The position numbers were made by a program, and so were the translations under genes. The notes under the pieces were generated by a model that was given only the letters and a program-made list of their open reading frames with translations, ran no database searches and had not been told where the DNA came from. DNA of 64,000 bases from Stackebrandtia nassauensis DSM 44728 (GTDB taxonomy: Bacteria; Actinomycetota; Actinomycetes; Mycobacteriales; Micromonosporaceae), in assembly GCF_000024545.1 (NCBI RefSeq), contig NC_013947.1:620001-684000 (forward strand). The letters are read 5' to 3'. Below, one piece after another: positions 17,604 to 30,705 of this stretch (position 1 is its first letter; each line of letters starts with the position of its first letter).

Positions 17604-18641
17604 ATGGAATATCGCCAGTTGGGCAACTCGGGACTCAAGGTGCCCGAGCTGAGCTTCGGTGCCGGGACCTTCGGCGGGCAGGGACCGCTGTTCGGCGCCT
17701 GGGGCAACACCGACGCCGAACAGGCGCGGCGGATGCTCGACATCGCCCTCGACGCGGGGCTCAACATGTTCGACACCGCGGACGTCTACTCGGACGGGGC
17801 CTCGGAGGAGGTGCTCGGCGCCGCGATCAAGGGCCGCCGGGACCAGGTGATCCTGTCGACCAAGGCGGGCCTGCCGATGGGAGACGGGCCCGGCCAGGCG
17901 GGCACCTCGCGGGCGCGGCTCATCACCGCCGTCGACGACGCGCTGCGGCGGCTGGGCACCGACTACATCGACCTGTTCCAGCTGCACGCCTTCGACGCGG
18001 CCACCCCCGTCGCGGAGGTGGTGGCGACCCTGGACGACCTGGTCCGGGCCGGAAAGATCCGCTACACCGGCGTGTCCAACTTCTCCGGCTGGCAGCTGAT
18101 GAAGTCACTGGCGACCGCCGACGCCCACGGCCGCACCCGCTACGTCGCCAACCAGGTCTACTACTCCCTCGTGGGCCGCGACTACGAGTGGGAACTCATG
18201 CCGCTGGGTGCCGCCGAAGGCGTCGGCGCCGTGGTGTGGAGCCCGCTCGGCTGGGGACGGCTCACCGGCAAGATCCGCCGCGGCCAGCCGATCCCGGACG
18301 GCAGCCGCCTGCACGACACCGCCTCCTTTGGCCCGCCCGTGGACGAGGAACTGCTGTACGACGTCGTCGACGTCCTCGACGAGCTCGCCGCCGAAACCGG
18401 ACGCACCGTTCCGCAACTGGCGATCAACTGGCTGCTGCGCCGCCCCACGGTCTCCAGCGTGATCATCGGCGCCCGCAACGAACAGCAGCTGCGGCAGAAC
18501 CTGGACGCCGTCGGCTGGAGCCTGACCGACGAACAGGTGGCCCGGCTCGACAAGGCCAGCGCCCGCACCGCCCCCTACCCGTACTTCCCCTACCGGCGCC
18601 AAGAGGGCTTCGCCAGGCTCAACCCGCCGCTGGCGGGTTGA
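17604..18641 (+). CDS. Aldo/keto reductase
   Basis: The product has 345 residues with the AKR barrel. The catalytic tetrad is visible: Asp57 (MFDTAD), Tyr62 (VYSDG), Lys87 (LSTKAG) and a His in DLFQLHAFD. The NADPH-binding tail VIIGARNEQQLRQNL is present. AKR11/YajO-like reductases reduce aldehydes and ketones; the natural substrate is unknown. It follows the operators described above, so it is probably induced by a ligand of the divergent TetR protein. Confidence 0.92.
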   Translation: MEYRQLGNSGLKVPELSFGAGTFGGQGPLFGAWGNTDAEQARRMLDIALDAGLNMFDTADVYSDGASEEVLGAAIKGRRDQVILSTKAGLPMGDGPGQAGTSRARLITAVDDALRRLGTDYIDLFQLHAFDAATPVAEVVATLDDLVRAGKIRYTGVSNFSGWQLMKSLATADAHGRTRYVANQVYYSLVGRDYEWELMPLGAAEGVGAVVWSPLGWGRLTGKIRRGQPIPDGSRLHDTASFGPPVDEELLYDVVDVLDELAAETGRTVPQLAINWLLRRPTVSSVIIGARNEQQLRQNLDAVGWSLTDEQVARLDKASARTAPYPYFPYRRQEGFARLNPPLAG

Positions 18642-18802
18642 GTCAAACCACTTTCCGGGTAGTGAGACACCACACCCGCCGCCCCCGGCCGGGGATGCCG
18701 TTACGCGTCCTCGATACGCTGCGGGGATGGGATTTTCCGGGCGCCGCTCGTGCCCGCGAGGCGTCCCGTCAATGTTGACAAGACAGGAGCGGACTTCTAA
18801 CA

Positions 18803-19981
18803 GTGGACCTGTATGAATACCAGGGGCGCGCGCTGTTCGCCCGGCACGGCGTGCCGGTGCTGGACGGGGGCGTAGCCGAGACCGTCGAGGAGGCGGTCGA
18901 GCTCGCCGGAAAGCTCGATGGGCGAGTGGTCGTCAAGGCGCAAGTCAAGGTCGGCGGCCGGGGCAAGGCGGGGGGTGTCAAGCTCGCCGACAACGTCGAC
19001 GAGGCTCGTGAACACGCCACCAACATCCTCGGCATGGACATCAAGGGACATACCGTCCACAAGGTCATGTTGACGGTCACCGCCGACATCGACACCGAGT
19101 TCTACTTCTCGTTCCTGCTGGACCGTGCCAACCGCACCTTCCTGTGTATCGCGTCCACTGAGGGCGGTGTGGAGATCGAGCAGGTGGCCGCCGAGACGCC
19201 CGACAAGGTGCTCAAGCTGCCGATCAACGCCCTGACCGGCGTCGACGCCACCGTCGCGGGCGAGATCGCCGACAAGGCCGGATTCCCGGCCGACCTCAGG
19301 CCGCAGCTGGTCGACATGTTCGTCAAGCTGTGGGAGACCTTCGTGTCCGAGGACGCCACCCTCGTGGAGGTCAACCCGCTGGTGCGCACGCCCGAGGGCC
19401 GGGCGCTGGCGCTGGACGCCAAGGTGACCCTGGACGAGAACGCCGCGTTCCGGCACCTCGACCACGCCGAGCTCGAGGACAAGGCCGCCGTCGACCCGCT
19501 GGAACAGCGCGCCAAGGAAGCCGACCTCAACTACGTCAAACTGGACGGTGAGGTCGGCATCATCGGCAACGGCGCCGGACTCGTCATGTCCACCCTGGAC
19601 GTCGTCGCGTACGCGGGCGAGAAGCACGACAACGTCAAGCCCGCCAACTTCCTCGACATCGGCGGCGGCGCCTCCGCCGCGGTCATGGCCTCGGGCCTGG
19701 AGGTCGTCCTGTCCGACCCGGCCGTCAAGAGCGTCTTCGTCAACGTCTTCGGCGGCATCACCGCCTGCGACGAGGTCGCCAACGGCATCGTCGGCGCGCT
19801 GACCATGCTGGCCGAACGCGGCGAGACGGTGGACAAGCCGCTGGTCGTGCGGCTGGACGGCAACAACGCCGAACTGGGCCGTTCGATCCTGGACGGCGCC
19901 AACCACCCGCTCGTGACCCGAGTGGACACCATGGACGGCGCGGCCGACAAGGCCGCCGAGCTCGCCGCGCAGGGAGCGTGA
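18803..19981 (+). CDS. sucC: Succinyl-CoA synthetase beta subunit
   Basis: The product has 392 residues, the normal length. It begins [19 protein letters not shown] from a GTG codon, with AGGAG 13 bases upstream. The ATP-grasp region includes [19 protein letters not shown], and the C-terminal half carries NFLDIGGGA and FVNVFGGIT, the CoA-ligase interface. It forms the nucleotide-binding half of the TCA-cycle enzyme that converts succinyl-CoA to succinate with ATP/GTP formation. Its stop is 1 base before sucD, so the two are translated together. Confidence 0.98.
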   Translation: MDLYEYQGRALFARHGVPVLDGGVAETVEEAVELAGKLDGRVVVKAQVKVGGRGKAGGVKLADNVDEAREHATNILGMDIKGHTVHKVMLTVTADIDTEFYFSFLLDRANRTFLCIASTEGGVEIEQVAAETPDKVLKLPINALTGVDATVAGEIADKAGFPADLRPQLVDMFVKLWETFVSEDATLVEVNPLVRTPEGRALALDAKVTLDENAAFRHLDHAELEDKAAVDPLEQRAKEADLNYVKLDGEVGIIGNGAGLVMSTLDVVAYAGEKHDNVKPANFLDIGGGASAAVMASGLEVVLSDPAVKSVFVNVFGGITACDEVANGIVGALTMLAERGETVDKPLVVRLDGNNAELGRSILDGANHPLVTRVDTMDGAADKAAELAAQGA

Positions 19982-19982
19982 C

Positions 19983-20870
19983 ATGACTATCTTCCTCAAC
20001 GAGAACTCCAAGATCATCGTCCAGGGCATGACCGGTGCCGAGGGCACCAAGCACACCCGGCGGATGCTGGCCTCCGGCGCCAACGTCGTCGGCGGCGTCA
20101 ACCCGCGCAAGGCCGGTTCCAAGGTCGACTTCGACGGCACCGAACTGCCGGTGTTCGCCACCGTCGCCGAGGCGATGACCGAGACCGGCGCCGACACCAC
20201 CGTGGTGTTCGTGCCGCCGAAGTTCGCCAAGGACGCGGTGCTGGAAGCCGTGAACGCCGAGATCGGGCTGTGCGTCGTCATCACCGAGGGCATCCCGGTG
20301 CACGACTCGGTGACGTTCTGGGCGCAGTCGCAGGCCAAGGGCGGCAAGACCCGCATCATCGGCCCCAACTGCCCGGGCGTCATCAGCCCCGGCAAGTCCA
20401 ACGCGGGCATCATCCCCGCCGACATCACCAAGCCCGGCAAGATCGGCCTGGTGTCCAAGTCGGGGACGCTGACCTACCAGCTCATGTACGAGCTGCGCGA
20501 CATCGGCTTCTCGACCTGCGTGGGTATCGGCGGTGACCCGGTCATCGGCACCACCCACATCGACTGCCTGCGGGCGTTCCAGGACGACCCCGAGACCGAG
20601 GCGATCGTCATGATCGGCGAGATCGGCGGCGACGCCGAGGAGCGGGCCGCGGACTTCATCAAGGAGAACGTGACCAAGCCGGTCGTCGGCTACATCGCCG
20701 GATTCACCGCGCCGCCCGGCAAGACCATGGGCCACGCCGGAGCCATCATCTCCGGTTCGGCCGGGACCGCCGACGCGAAGGCCAAGGCCCTCGAGGCCGC
20801 CGGTGTCCGGGTCGGCAAGACCCCGTCGCAGACCGCCGAGCTGATGCGCGAAGTGGTCAAGGGACTGTAG
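19983..20870 (+). CDS. sucD: Succinyl-CoA synthetase alpha subunit
   Basis: The product has 295 residues. The CoA-binding N-terminus ([15 protein letters not shown]) and the segment [11 protein letters not shown] are intact. The phosphorylated active-site His251 is in [13 protein letters not shown]. It pairs with SucC, encoded 1 base upstream. A hairpin 11 bases after the stop ends the sucCD transcript. Confidence 0.98.
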   Translation: MTIFLNENSKIIVQGMTGAEGTKHTRRMLASGANVVGGVNPRKAGSKVDFDGTELPVFATVAEAMTETGADTTVVFVPPKFAKDAVLEAVNAEIGLCVVITEGIPVHDSVTFWAQSQAKGGKTRIIGPNCPGVISPGKSNAGIIPADITKPGKIGLVSKSGTLTYQLMYELRDIGFSTCVGIGGDPVIGTTHIDCLRAFQDDPETEAIVMIGEIGGDAEERAADFIKENVTKPVVGYIAGFTAPPGKTMGHAGAIISGSAGTADAKAKALEAAGVRVGKTPSQTAELMREVVKGL

Positions 20871-20881
20871 AGCGCGAGATC

Positions 20882-20917
20882 GTGAATGCCGGTGTCCATT
20901 CGGGCACCGGCATTCAC
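20882..20917 (+). terminator. Hairpin after sucCD
   Basis: The 13-bp arms GTGAATGCCGGTG (20882-20894) and CACCGGCATTCAC (20905-20917) enclose a 10-base loop. It begins 11 bases after the sucD stop. There is no T tract behind it. Confidence 0.75.
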
Positions 20918-21019
20918 CGTGTCCGGCACCGAAATGACGCGACTTGGGGAGTAATGGTGTGGCCGACCTTGAGTACGATCGATCGCACCCACAGGCGATA
21001 GACGACCCCGGAGCGAATC

Positions 21020-22045
21020 ATGAATTCCTTGCCCTACGAAGGCGTTCGTGTGCTCGTGCTCGGCAGCGGACCCCGCGTCGGCAAGGCCCGGCAACTGCTG
21101 TCCGAGGGCGGGGCGACCATCGTCTCCAACTTCAGTTCACAGGTCACCTATGTGGTGGTCGACCGGACGGTTCCGCACAGCGCCCCCCAGGTGGTGGCCG
21201 CCCGCCGCGCCGCGATCCCGGTCGTGACCACCTCGGAGCTGCAGACCTGGCCCGGCATGGAGGGCCTGGCGGCCGTCCGTTACCTGACGCCCGCACGGCT
21301 GCCGGTGTCCGGACCGGTCATGACCGCCACCCCCGTACCGGTGTACACCGCGCCACTGCCGAGGCCGCGCGGTTCCTCCGGTCCGGACACGACCCTGATG
21401 GCCCTGAGCTGGGCGGCGTTCCCGCTGCTCACCGGTGGCCTCGCGATGCCGTTCATCACCGCCCACGTGGCCCGCAAACTCCGCTCCCGCACCCACGCGA
21501 TGCTCGCGGCCGGATACGGCGGGGCGCTGGTGGTGTCCATGCTGGGCTTCATCGCCGGTGTCGGGCTGGACGTCGACATCTTCATCCTGGTGAGCATGTT
21601 CACCTGGTTGTGCTGCTGGCTGGGCGGCAGCGTCCACGCGTTCCTCATGTACGAGTCGGTCTCGCGTGACGGCGGCAGCGACGGCGAACCCCGGGTGTCC
21701 GACCCGCGCAACGCCCAGGCCCTCGCGGCCATCGAACACCGCCGCAACCTGCGCGACGAGGCACGCCAACTCGCCAAACGCGACCCGGTGGCCGCCCGCG
21801 AACTGGGCATCGGACGGCCCGACCGGCACTCCAGTTACGACGACGGCGGCCTGATCGACGTCAACAACGCCCCCGCCTCGATCCTCAAGACCCTGCCGGG
21901 CGTCACCGACGAGGTCGCCCAGGAGATCATCCGGTTCCGCGAACTGACCGGCCCGTTCGAGTCCACCTCGGACGTCGTCGTGCACACCAGTTTCGAACCC
22001 CGCTACGTCGACCGTTTCGACGAGCTCGCCCTGTACGTGGCCTAG
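21020..22045 (+). CDS. BRCT-like / membrane / helix-hairpin-helix protein
   Basis: The product has 341 residues. Residues about 5-80 read like a BRCT domain (VRVLVLGSGPRVGKARQLL, then TYVVVDRT and IPVVTTSEL). Three hydrophobic helices follow (about 130-150, 170-190, 193-212). The C-terminus (about 278-341) is a ComEA-like helix-hairpin-helix domain: DVNNAPASILKTLPGVTDEV then IIRFRELTGPF. Both end domains commonly bind DNA or protein partners, so it may tie DNA or a repair complex to the membrane; that is an inference. It stands alone, downstream of the sucCD terminator. Confidence 0.75.
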   Translation: MNSLPYEGVRVLVLGSGPRVGKARQLLSEGGATIVSNFSSQVTYVVVDRTVPHSAPQVVAARRAAIPVVTTSELQTWPGMEGLAAVRYLTPARLPVSGPVMTATPVPVYTAPLPRPRGSSGPDTTLMALSWAAFPLLTGGLAMPFITAHVARKLRSRTHAMLAAGYGGALVVSMLGFIAGVGLDVDIFILVSMFTWLCCWLGGSVHAFLMYESVSRDGGSDGEPRVSDPRNAQALAAIEHRRNLRDEARQLAKRDPVAARELGIGRPDRHSSYDDGGLIDVNNAPASILKTLPGVTDEVAQEIIRFRELTGPFESTSDVVVHTSFEPRYVDRFDELALYVA

Positions 22046-22054
22046 AGAACCGCC

Positions 22055-26307
<4,253 letters not shown>

Positions 26308-26397
26308 CCCGCACGACGAAGCCCGCCGTGCCGTACGGGCAGTGCGCCGTGCCGCCGGGCGACGGTGCCGATGGCCCGCGATCTAGGATGCCGTGTG

Positions 26398-27039
26398 ATG
26401 AACAGTCAGCGGGACGGGTCGAAGGCGCGGCTGGTCGTACTCGTGTCCGGCTCGGGGTCGAACCTCCAGGCGCTCATGGACGCGTGTGCCGACGACGCCT
26501 ACGGCGCGCGGGTCGTCGCGGTCGGGGCCGACCGCGACGGGACCGTGGGGCTGGAGCGAGCCGCCAAGGCCGGTATCCCCACGTTTGTCCACAAGGTTGT
26601 GGACTACCCGGATCGGCAGGGCTGGGACGCCGCCATGACCGAGACCGTCGCCGCCCACGAACCGACGCTGGTGGTGTCGGCCGGGTTCCTGAAGATCCTC
26701 GGCGACAGCTTCCTGGCGAAGTTCGCCGGACGGTTCATCAACACCCACAATTCGCTGCTGCCTTCGTTTCCCGGGATGCGGGGACCGGCCGCCGCACTCG
26801 AGTACGGCGTGAGGATCACCGGCGCGACGCTGTTCCTGTGCGACCCGGGTGTCGACACCGGACAGATCATCGCGCAGGTCGCGGTGCCCGTCGCGGACGA
26901 CGACACCGTCGACACCCTCACCGAGCGCATCAAGGTCGCCGAGCGCGAGCAGCTGGTGGACACCGTCGGCCGGATGGTGCGGGAGGGCTGGCGCGTCGAG
27001 GGCCGCCGGGTCCTGATCCCGTTATCGTTCCGGCCGTGA
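26398..27039 (+). CDS. purN: Phosphoribosylglycinamide formyltransferase
   Basis: The product has 213 residues. The start MNSQRDGSKARLVVLVSGSG is the natural one; an extension 11 codons upstream is not needed. GSGSNLQAL binds the phosphoribosyl group, and the catalytic residues are Asn115/His117 (INTHNSLLPSFPG) and Asp153 (GVDTGQI). The usual HPSLLP appears as HNSLLP, a variant outside the catalytic residues. It transfers formyl from 10-formyl-THF to GAR in purine synthesis. It follows DUF6350, as in many actinomycetes, and its 3' end overlaps the convergent gene by 18 bases. Confidence 0.95.
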   Translation: MNSQRDGSKARLVVLVSGSGSNLQALMDACADDAYGARVVAVGADRDGTVGLERAAKAGIPTFVHKVVDYPDRQGWDAAMTETVAAHEPTLVVSAGFLKILGDSFLAKFAGRFINTHNSLLPSFPGMRGPAAALEYGVRITGATLFLCDPGVDTGQIIAQVAVPVADDDTVDTLTERIKVAEREQLVDTVGRMVREGWRVEGRRVLIPLSFRP

Positions 27040-27669
27040 CGGGAAGTCGATCCCGGAACCGTCGGCGAACGTGACGCGGTGGTAGTCGTACAGGCCGCGT
27101 TTGACGGGGCCTTCACGGGAGTACTGGCCCGGGCGCAGTTCCCACAAAGTGCGCAACCGCACCGGTTCCGGGGGCAGGTTGTTGATGGTGCCGGTGAAGA
27201 TCTGTCCGAGTTCCCTGACGATTTGGGCTCCCCGGCCCAGAATCGATGAGGTCCGCGACGCGGGGTCGGTGGGCACGGACTCGACGGTAACCCCCGCGAA
27301 TCGGTGGTCGGTCAGCACCCAGAAGGCCCGGTACTCGTTGACGTCGGTGCCGGCGAGCTGTGAGGCTTCGCAGTCCGGGTGCGATCCGAACGCGACCGGT
27401 TCCTCCGGGGCGCTGCTGGGGCCGGCGGGCACGCTCTTGTACATCGGACCGGCGGCCCAGCCTTTGCTCAACGTGTACGGATAGAGGGCCCACCGCGCCA
27501 CCCGCAGCACCGGATGTCGCTTCGGCACGGTGCCTCGCTTGCGTCCCTCGACCGCGTAACGGATCGAGTTGAAGCCGTCGGCCCAGATGGGCCGCTCGCC
27601 CGAACGCAGCCAACCGTCGTGGAGCGCGGGGAGGGCGTCGCGGCGGGGATTGAACCTGCGGAAGGACAC
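27022..27669 (-). CDS. Paralogue 1 of a tandem unknown family (PH-like)
   Basis: The product has 215 residues, with a GTG start. It shares with the next two upstream genes an N-terminal block RFNPxRD-xxPALxxGWLRxGER, a central FWVLTDxRFA and a C-terminal GSGIDF. The 'LTDxRF' strand pattern is reminiscent of bacterial PH-like domains (bPH), which is a tentative fold call. A hydrophobic patch (ARWALYPYTL) could touch the membrane. It is last in a three-gene minus-strand cassette inserted between purN and purH. Confidence 0.6.
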   Translation of the reverse strand: MSFRRFNPRRDALPALHDGWLRSGERPIWADGFNSIRYAVEGRKRGTVPKRHPVLRVARWALYPYTLSKGWAAGPMYKSVPAGPSSAPEEPVAFGSHPDCEASQLAGTDVNEYRAFWVLTDHRFAGVTVESVPTDPASRTSSILGRGAQIVRELGQIFTGTINNLPPEPVRLRTLWELRPGQYSREGPVKRGLYDYHRVTFADGSGIDFPSRPER

Positions 27670-27678
27670 GGTGTGTCG

Positions 27679-28185
27679 TCACCGCCTGAAGTCGATTCCG
27701 GAACCGTCGCCGAACACGATGCGCTCGTACGTCAGTCGTTTGTGGGTGAACTCGGAGTAGCCGAATTCGTCGGACGGGATCTCGCCGATGGTGTGCAGCG
27801 CGCCGTCGTCGGCTCGCAGGTGCGCGAACCGCTGGTCGGTCAGGACCCAGAACGATCGCGGGGCGTTGGCCTCGGCCAGGGTCGCGGCCCGGCAGCCGGT
27901 TCGGGTGCCGAAGACCCGCACTTCGGGCCGGGACGGACCACTGGAGACGTCGGACGCGAAGAAGTCGAGCACGGTCACGGCGCCGTCGGCCACCGCCAGT
28001 GCCCGCCGCCCCGCCGTTCGCCACGGCGACTGTTTCAGCACCTTGCCGCGGTAGCCGCGTCCGGGGACCTGGAACGTGATGGTCGGGGTGTGCCTGGTCC
28101 AGGCCAGTCGCTCTCCCGGGCGCAGCCATCCGGAGCGCACCGCCGGTTCGGCGTCGCGGCGCGGGTCGAAGTCGGGGCTGGTCAC
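27679..28185 (-). CDS. Paralogue 2 of the tandem unknown family
   Basis: The product has 168 residues, the shortest of the three. The GTG start (VTSPDFDPRRD) has AAAGGA just upstream. It keeps DFDPRRD-AEPAVRSGWLRPGER, FWVLTDQRFA and GSGIDF, but the middle is reduced and lacks the FTGxI block seen in the other two copies. It stops 9 bases before paralogue 1 starts. No enzyme motif is visible. Confidence 0.6.
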   Translation of the reverse strand: MTSPDFDPRRDAEPAVRSGWLRPGERLAWTRHTPTITFQVPGRGYRGKVLKQSPWRTAGRRALAVADGAVTVLDFFASDVSSGPSRPEVRVFGTRTGCRAATLAEANAPRSFWVLTDQRFAHLRADDGALHTIGEIPSDEFGYSEFTHKRLTYERIVFGDGSGIDFRR

Positions 28186-28229
28186 GGTGGTTCCTTTCGG
28201 GCGAAAAGGGCTGGCGAGACCATATCTCG

Positions 28230-28844
28230 TCAGGGACGGGGGAAGTCGATCCCGGAACCGTCGGGGAACGTGATGCGGTCGTATTCGGTCCGCCAGCGTT
28301 TCACGACGCCGTCGTAGCGGTACTGGTCCGTGCCCAGTTGCCAGACGGTGCGTATCCGCACCGACTCGACGGGCAGGGTGTGGATCCCGCCGGTGAAGGT
28401 CTGGCCGACGTCCTTGGCGAAGTCGCCGAGCCTCGCCATCGTCGTGTCCGACGTGCCGGACAGCGGATCGGCTGACACCGAAGCGAACCGGCGGTCGGTC
28501 AGCACCCAGATCGAGTGGTAGTCGTCGGCGTCGGCGAGTCGGGCCGCCAGGCAGTCCCACCGCTTCCCGAAGGCGATCGGCTGCGGGGCTTCGGGACCGT
28601 CGAGGATGCCGTACAGGAAGTTCCTGATGTTGTCCACGAGCAGGAACGGGGAAATCAGCGCCACGCCCAGTGCCCGCCAGAACGGGTGCCGGATCGGCAC
28701 GCCCTCGCCGGTGCGTCGGTGGACCTTGTAGTTGACCGCGCCGAATTCCGGTGTGGGCCAGGCCAGCCGTTCGCCGGGTTGCAGCCAGCCGTGCGAGAGT
28801 GCTGGTGCGGTATCGCGTTCCGGGTTGAACCTGCGGTATGACAC
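28230..28844 (-). CDS. Paralogue 3 of the tandem unknown family
   Basis: The product has 204 residues. The GTG start VSYRRFNPERD is chosen to match the start of paralogue 1 (SFRRFNPRRD). It contains the blocks WLQPGERLAW, IWVLTDRRFASV, a QTFTGGIHTLPVESVRIRTVW segment closely matching paralogue 1 (QIFTGTINNLPPEPVRLRTLW), and GSGIDFPRP. A hydrophobic stretch (WRALGVALISPFLLV) may be membrane-facing. It is the first gene of the cassette and is divergent from the purH riboswitch. Confidence 0.6.
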   Translation of the reverse strand: MSYRRFNPERDTAPALSHGWLQPGERLAWPTPEFGAVNYKVHRRTGEGVPIRHPFWRALGVALISPFLLVDNIRNFLYGILDGPEAPQPIAFGKRWDCLAARLADADDYHSIWVLTDRRFASVSADPLSGTSDTTMARLGDFAKDVGQTFTGGIHTLPVESVRIRTVWQLGTDQYRYDGVVKRWRTEYDRITFPDGSGIDFPRP

Positions 28845-28895
28845 GTCTCGATTCTCGCCGCGTCGAGGGGGCGCTGAATCCCCTGTTAAGGTCAC

Positions 28896-28992
28896 ATCGT
28901 CGCGACTGGCGCACGGCGAGACACGCCGAAGGTGGAGTACCACCAGGGAGCGACACCCAACCAGCAGACTTTAGGTCGAACGCCTGGGCCGC
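28896..28992 (+). promoter_or_regulatory. ZTP (pfl-type) riboswitch in the purH leader
   Basis: The pfl consensus blocks occur in order: CGCGACTGGCG (28901-28911), GGTGGAGTACCACC then GGGAGCG (28931-28952), and the 3' pseudoknot strand CGCCTGGGC (28981-28989). The two subdomains are joined by a short linker, as usual. It ends about 50 bases before the purH start. ZTP riboswitches sense the AICAR derivatives ZMP/ZTP, and purH consumes AICAR, so this would raise purH expression when formyl-folate is short. Confidence 0.88.
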
Positions 28993-29043
28993 GAAGTCGA
29001 ACCGACCCCCTGTGTCGGCGACCAGGTTTGCTGAGGAGAAGAC

Positions 29044-30600
29044 ATGACCACCGACAACGACGCCCGCAAGCCCATCAAGCGGGCGCTGATCGGCGTATAC
29101 GACAAATCCGGGCTGGACGTGCTGGCGCTGGGCCTGCACGAGGCCGGGGTGGAGCTGGTGTCCACCGGCGGGACGGCGGCGGCGATCGCCGACCTCGGGG
29201 TTCCCGTCACCAAAGTGGAGGAACTCACCGGGTTCCCGGAGTGCCTGGACGGACGGGTCAAGACCCTGCACCCCAAGGTGCACGCGGGCCTGCTGGCCGA
29301 CCTGCGCAAAGAGGCCCACGCGGCCCAGTTGCAGGAGTTCGGTATCACCGCCTTCGATCTGCTGGTGGTGAACCTGTACCCGTTCGCCGAGACGCTGGCG
29401 GCGGGCGCGGAGTTCGACGAGACCGTCGAGCAGATCGACGTGGGCGGACCGTCCATGGTGCGCGGTGCCGCCAAGAACCACGCGAACGTCGCGGTGGTCG
29501 TCGATCCCGGCGACTACGAGGAACTGCTGGGCGAGGTCCGCGAGGGCGGTTTCACCGAGCCGAAGCGACGGGCCCTGGCCGCCAAGGCTTTCGCGCAACT
29601 GGCGACCTACGACTCCCAGATCGCCAGCTGGCTGAGCCGGTCCACCGCGGCGGGTTTCCCGCCGTTCGTCGGCACGCCGCTGCACAAGACGGCCGACCTG
29701 CGCTACGGCGAGAACCCGCACCAGGCCGCCGCCCTGTACACCGACCCGCAGTCGTCCGACGGGCTGGCGCAGGCGAAGCAGCTGCACGGCAAACCCATGT
29801 CCTACAACAACTACGTCGACGCGGACGGGGCCTGGCGGGCCTGCAACGACTTCCGGCACCCGTGTGTGGCGATCATCAAGCACTCCAACCCGTGCGGCAT
29901 CGCCACCGCCGCCAACGTCGCCGAGGCGCACCGCAAGGCGCACTCCTGCGACCCGGTGAGCGCCTACGGCGGCGTCATCGCCGTGAACTCGCCGGTGTCG
30001 CCTCAGCTGGCGCGGCAGGTCGCCGAGATCTTCACCGAGGTGATCGTCGCGCCGTCCTATGACCCGGAGGCACTGAAGATCCTGCAGGCCAAGAAGAACC
30101 TGCGGGTGCTGAAGGCGCCGCGCTGGGCGGCCGAGCCGATGGAGTTCCGCAACATCTCCGGCGGCGCGCTGGCGCAGGCCCCGGACCGGATCGACGCCGA
30201 GGGCGACGACCCGGCGAACTGGAAACTGGCGACGGGCTACGCGCTGGACCCCGAGGCGATGGCCGATCTGGCGTTCGCGTGGTGGGCGGTGCGGTCGGTG
30301 AAGTCGAACGCGATCCTGCTGGCCCACGACCTGGCCACGGTCGGCATCGGCATGGGCCAGGTCAACCGGGTCGACTCGGCGCGGCTGGCCGTCAACCGGG
30401 CCGGGGAGCGGGCCAAGGAGTCGATGGCGGCCTCGGACGCGTTCTTCCCGTTCCCGGACGGACTGAAGGTGCTGGCCGCGGCCGGGGTGCGCGCGGTGGT
30501 GCAGCCGGGCGGCTCGATCCGCGACGAGGAGGTCATCGCGGCCGCGAACGAGGCCGGGCTGACGATGTACTTCACGGGTACAAGGCACTTCTTCCACTAG
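29044..30600 (+). CDS. purH: Bifunctional AICAR formyltransferase / IMP cyclohydrolase
   Basis: The product has 518 residues. The N-terminal cyclohydrolase (about 1-200) has [11 protein letters not shown] and [14 protein letters not shown]. The C-terminal formyltransferase has [12 protein letters not shown], the catalytic KHSNPCG and a closing [21 protein letters not shown]. It carries out the last two steps to IMP. GAGGAG lies 5 bases before the ATG, and the ZTP riboswitch precedes it. The unknown three-gene cassette separates it from purN, which usually lies next to it. Confidence 0.98.
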   Translation: MTTDNDARKPIKRALIGVYDKSGLDVLALGLHEAGVELVSTGGTAAAIADLGVPVTKVEELTGFPECLDGRVKTLHPKVHAGLLADLRKEAHAAQLQEFGITAFDLLVVNLYPFAETLAAGAEFDETVEQIDVGGPSMVRGAAKNHANVAVVVDPGDYEELLGEVREGGFTEPKRRALAAKAFAQLATYDSQIASWLSRSTAAGFPPFVGTPLHKTADLRYGENPHQAAALYTDPQSSDGLAQAKQLHGKPMSYNNYVDADGAWRACNDFRHPCVAIIKHSNPCGIATAANVAEAHRKAHSCDPVSAYGGVIAVNSPVSPQLARQVAEIFTEVIVAPSYDPEALKILQAKKNLRVLKAPRWAAEPMEFRNISGGALAQAPDRIDAEGDDPANWKLATGYALDPEAMADLAFAWWAVRSVKSNAILLAHDLATVGIGMGQVNRVDSARLAVNRAGERAKESMAASDAFFPFPDGLKVLAAAGVRAVVQPGGSIRDEEVIAAANEAGLTMYFTGTRHFFH

Positions 30601-30620
30601 CCGGGCCCAGGCGGGCTCAT

Positions 30621-30647
30621 CTCACCCTCTGGGCACCCGAGGGTGAG
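30621..30647 (+). terminator. Hairpin after purH
   Basis: The 9-bp arms CTCACCCTC (30621-30629) and GAGGGTGAG (30639-30647) enclose a 9-base loop, 20 bases after the purH stop and before mdh. Confidence 0.6.
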
Positions 30648-30705
30648 CGCGTTGTGCTGCCGGAATAACGTACTGGCAAAAGCACACTCACGAGCAGGAG
30701 CAGTC

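Noticed and set aside
28230-30597. Minus-strand frame continuing from paralogue 2 across purH
   Set aside because: Only its last 168 codons (27679-28185) are a real gene; the rest mirrors purH and the riboswitch.
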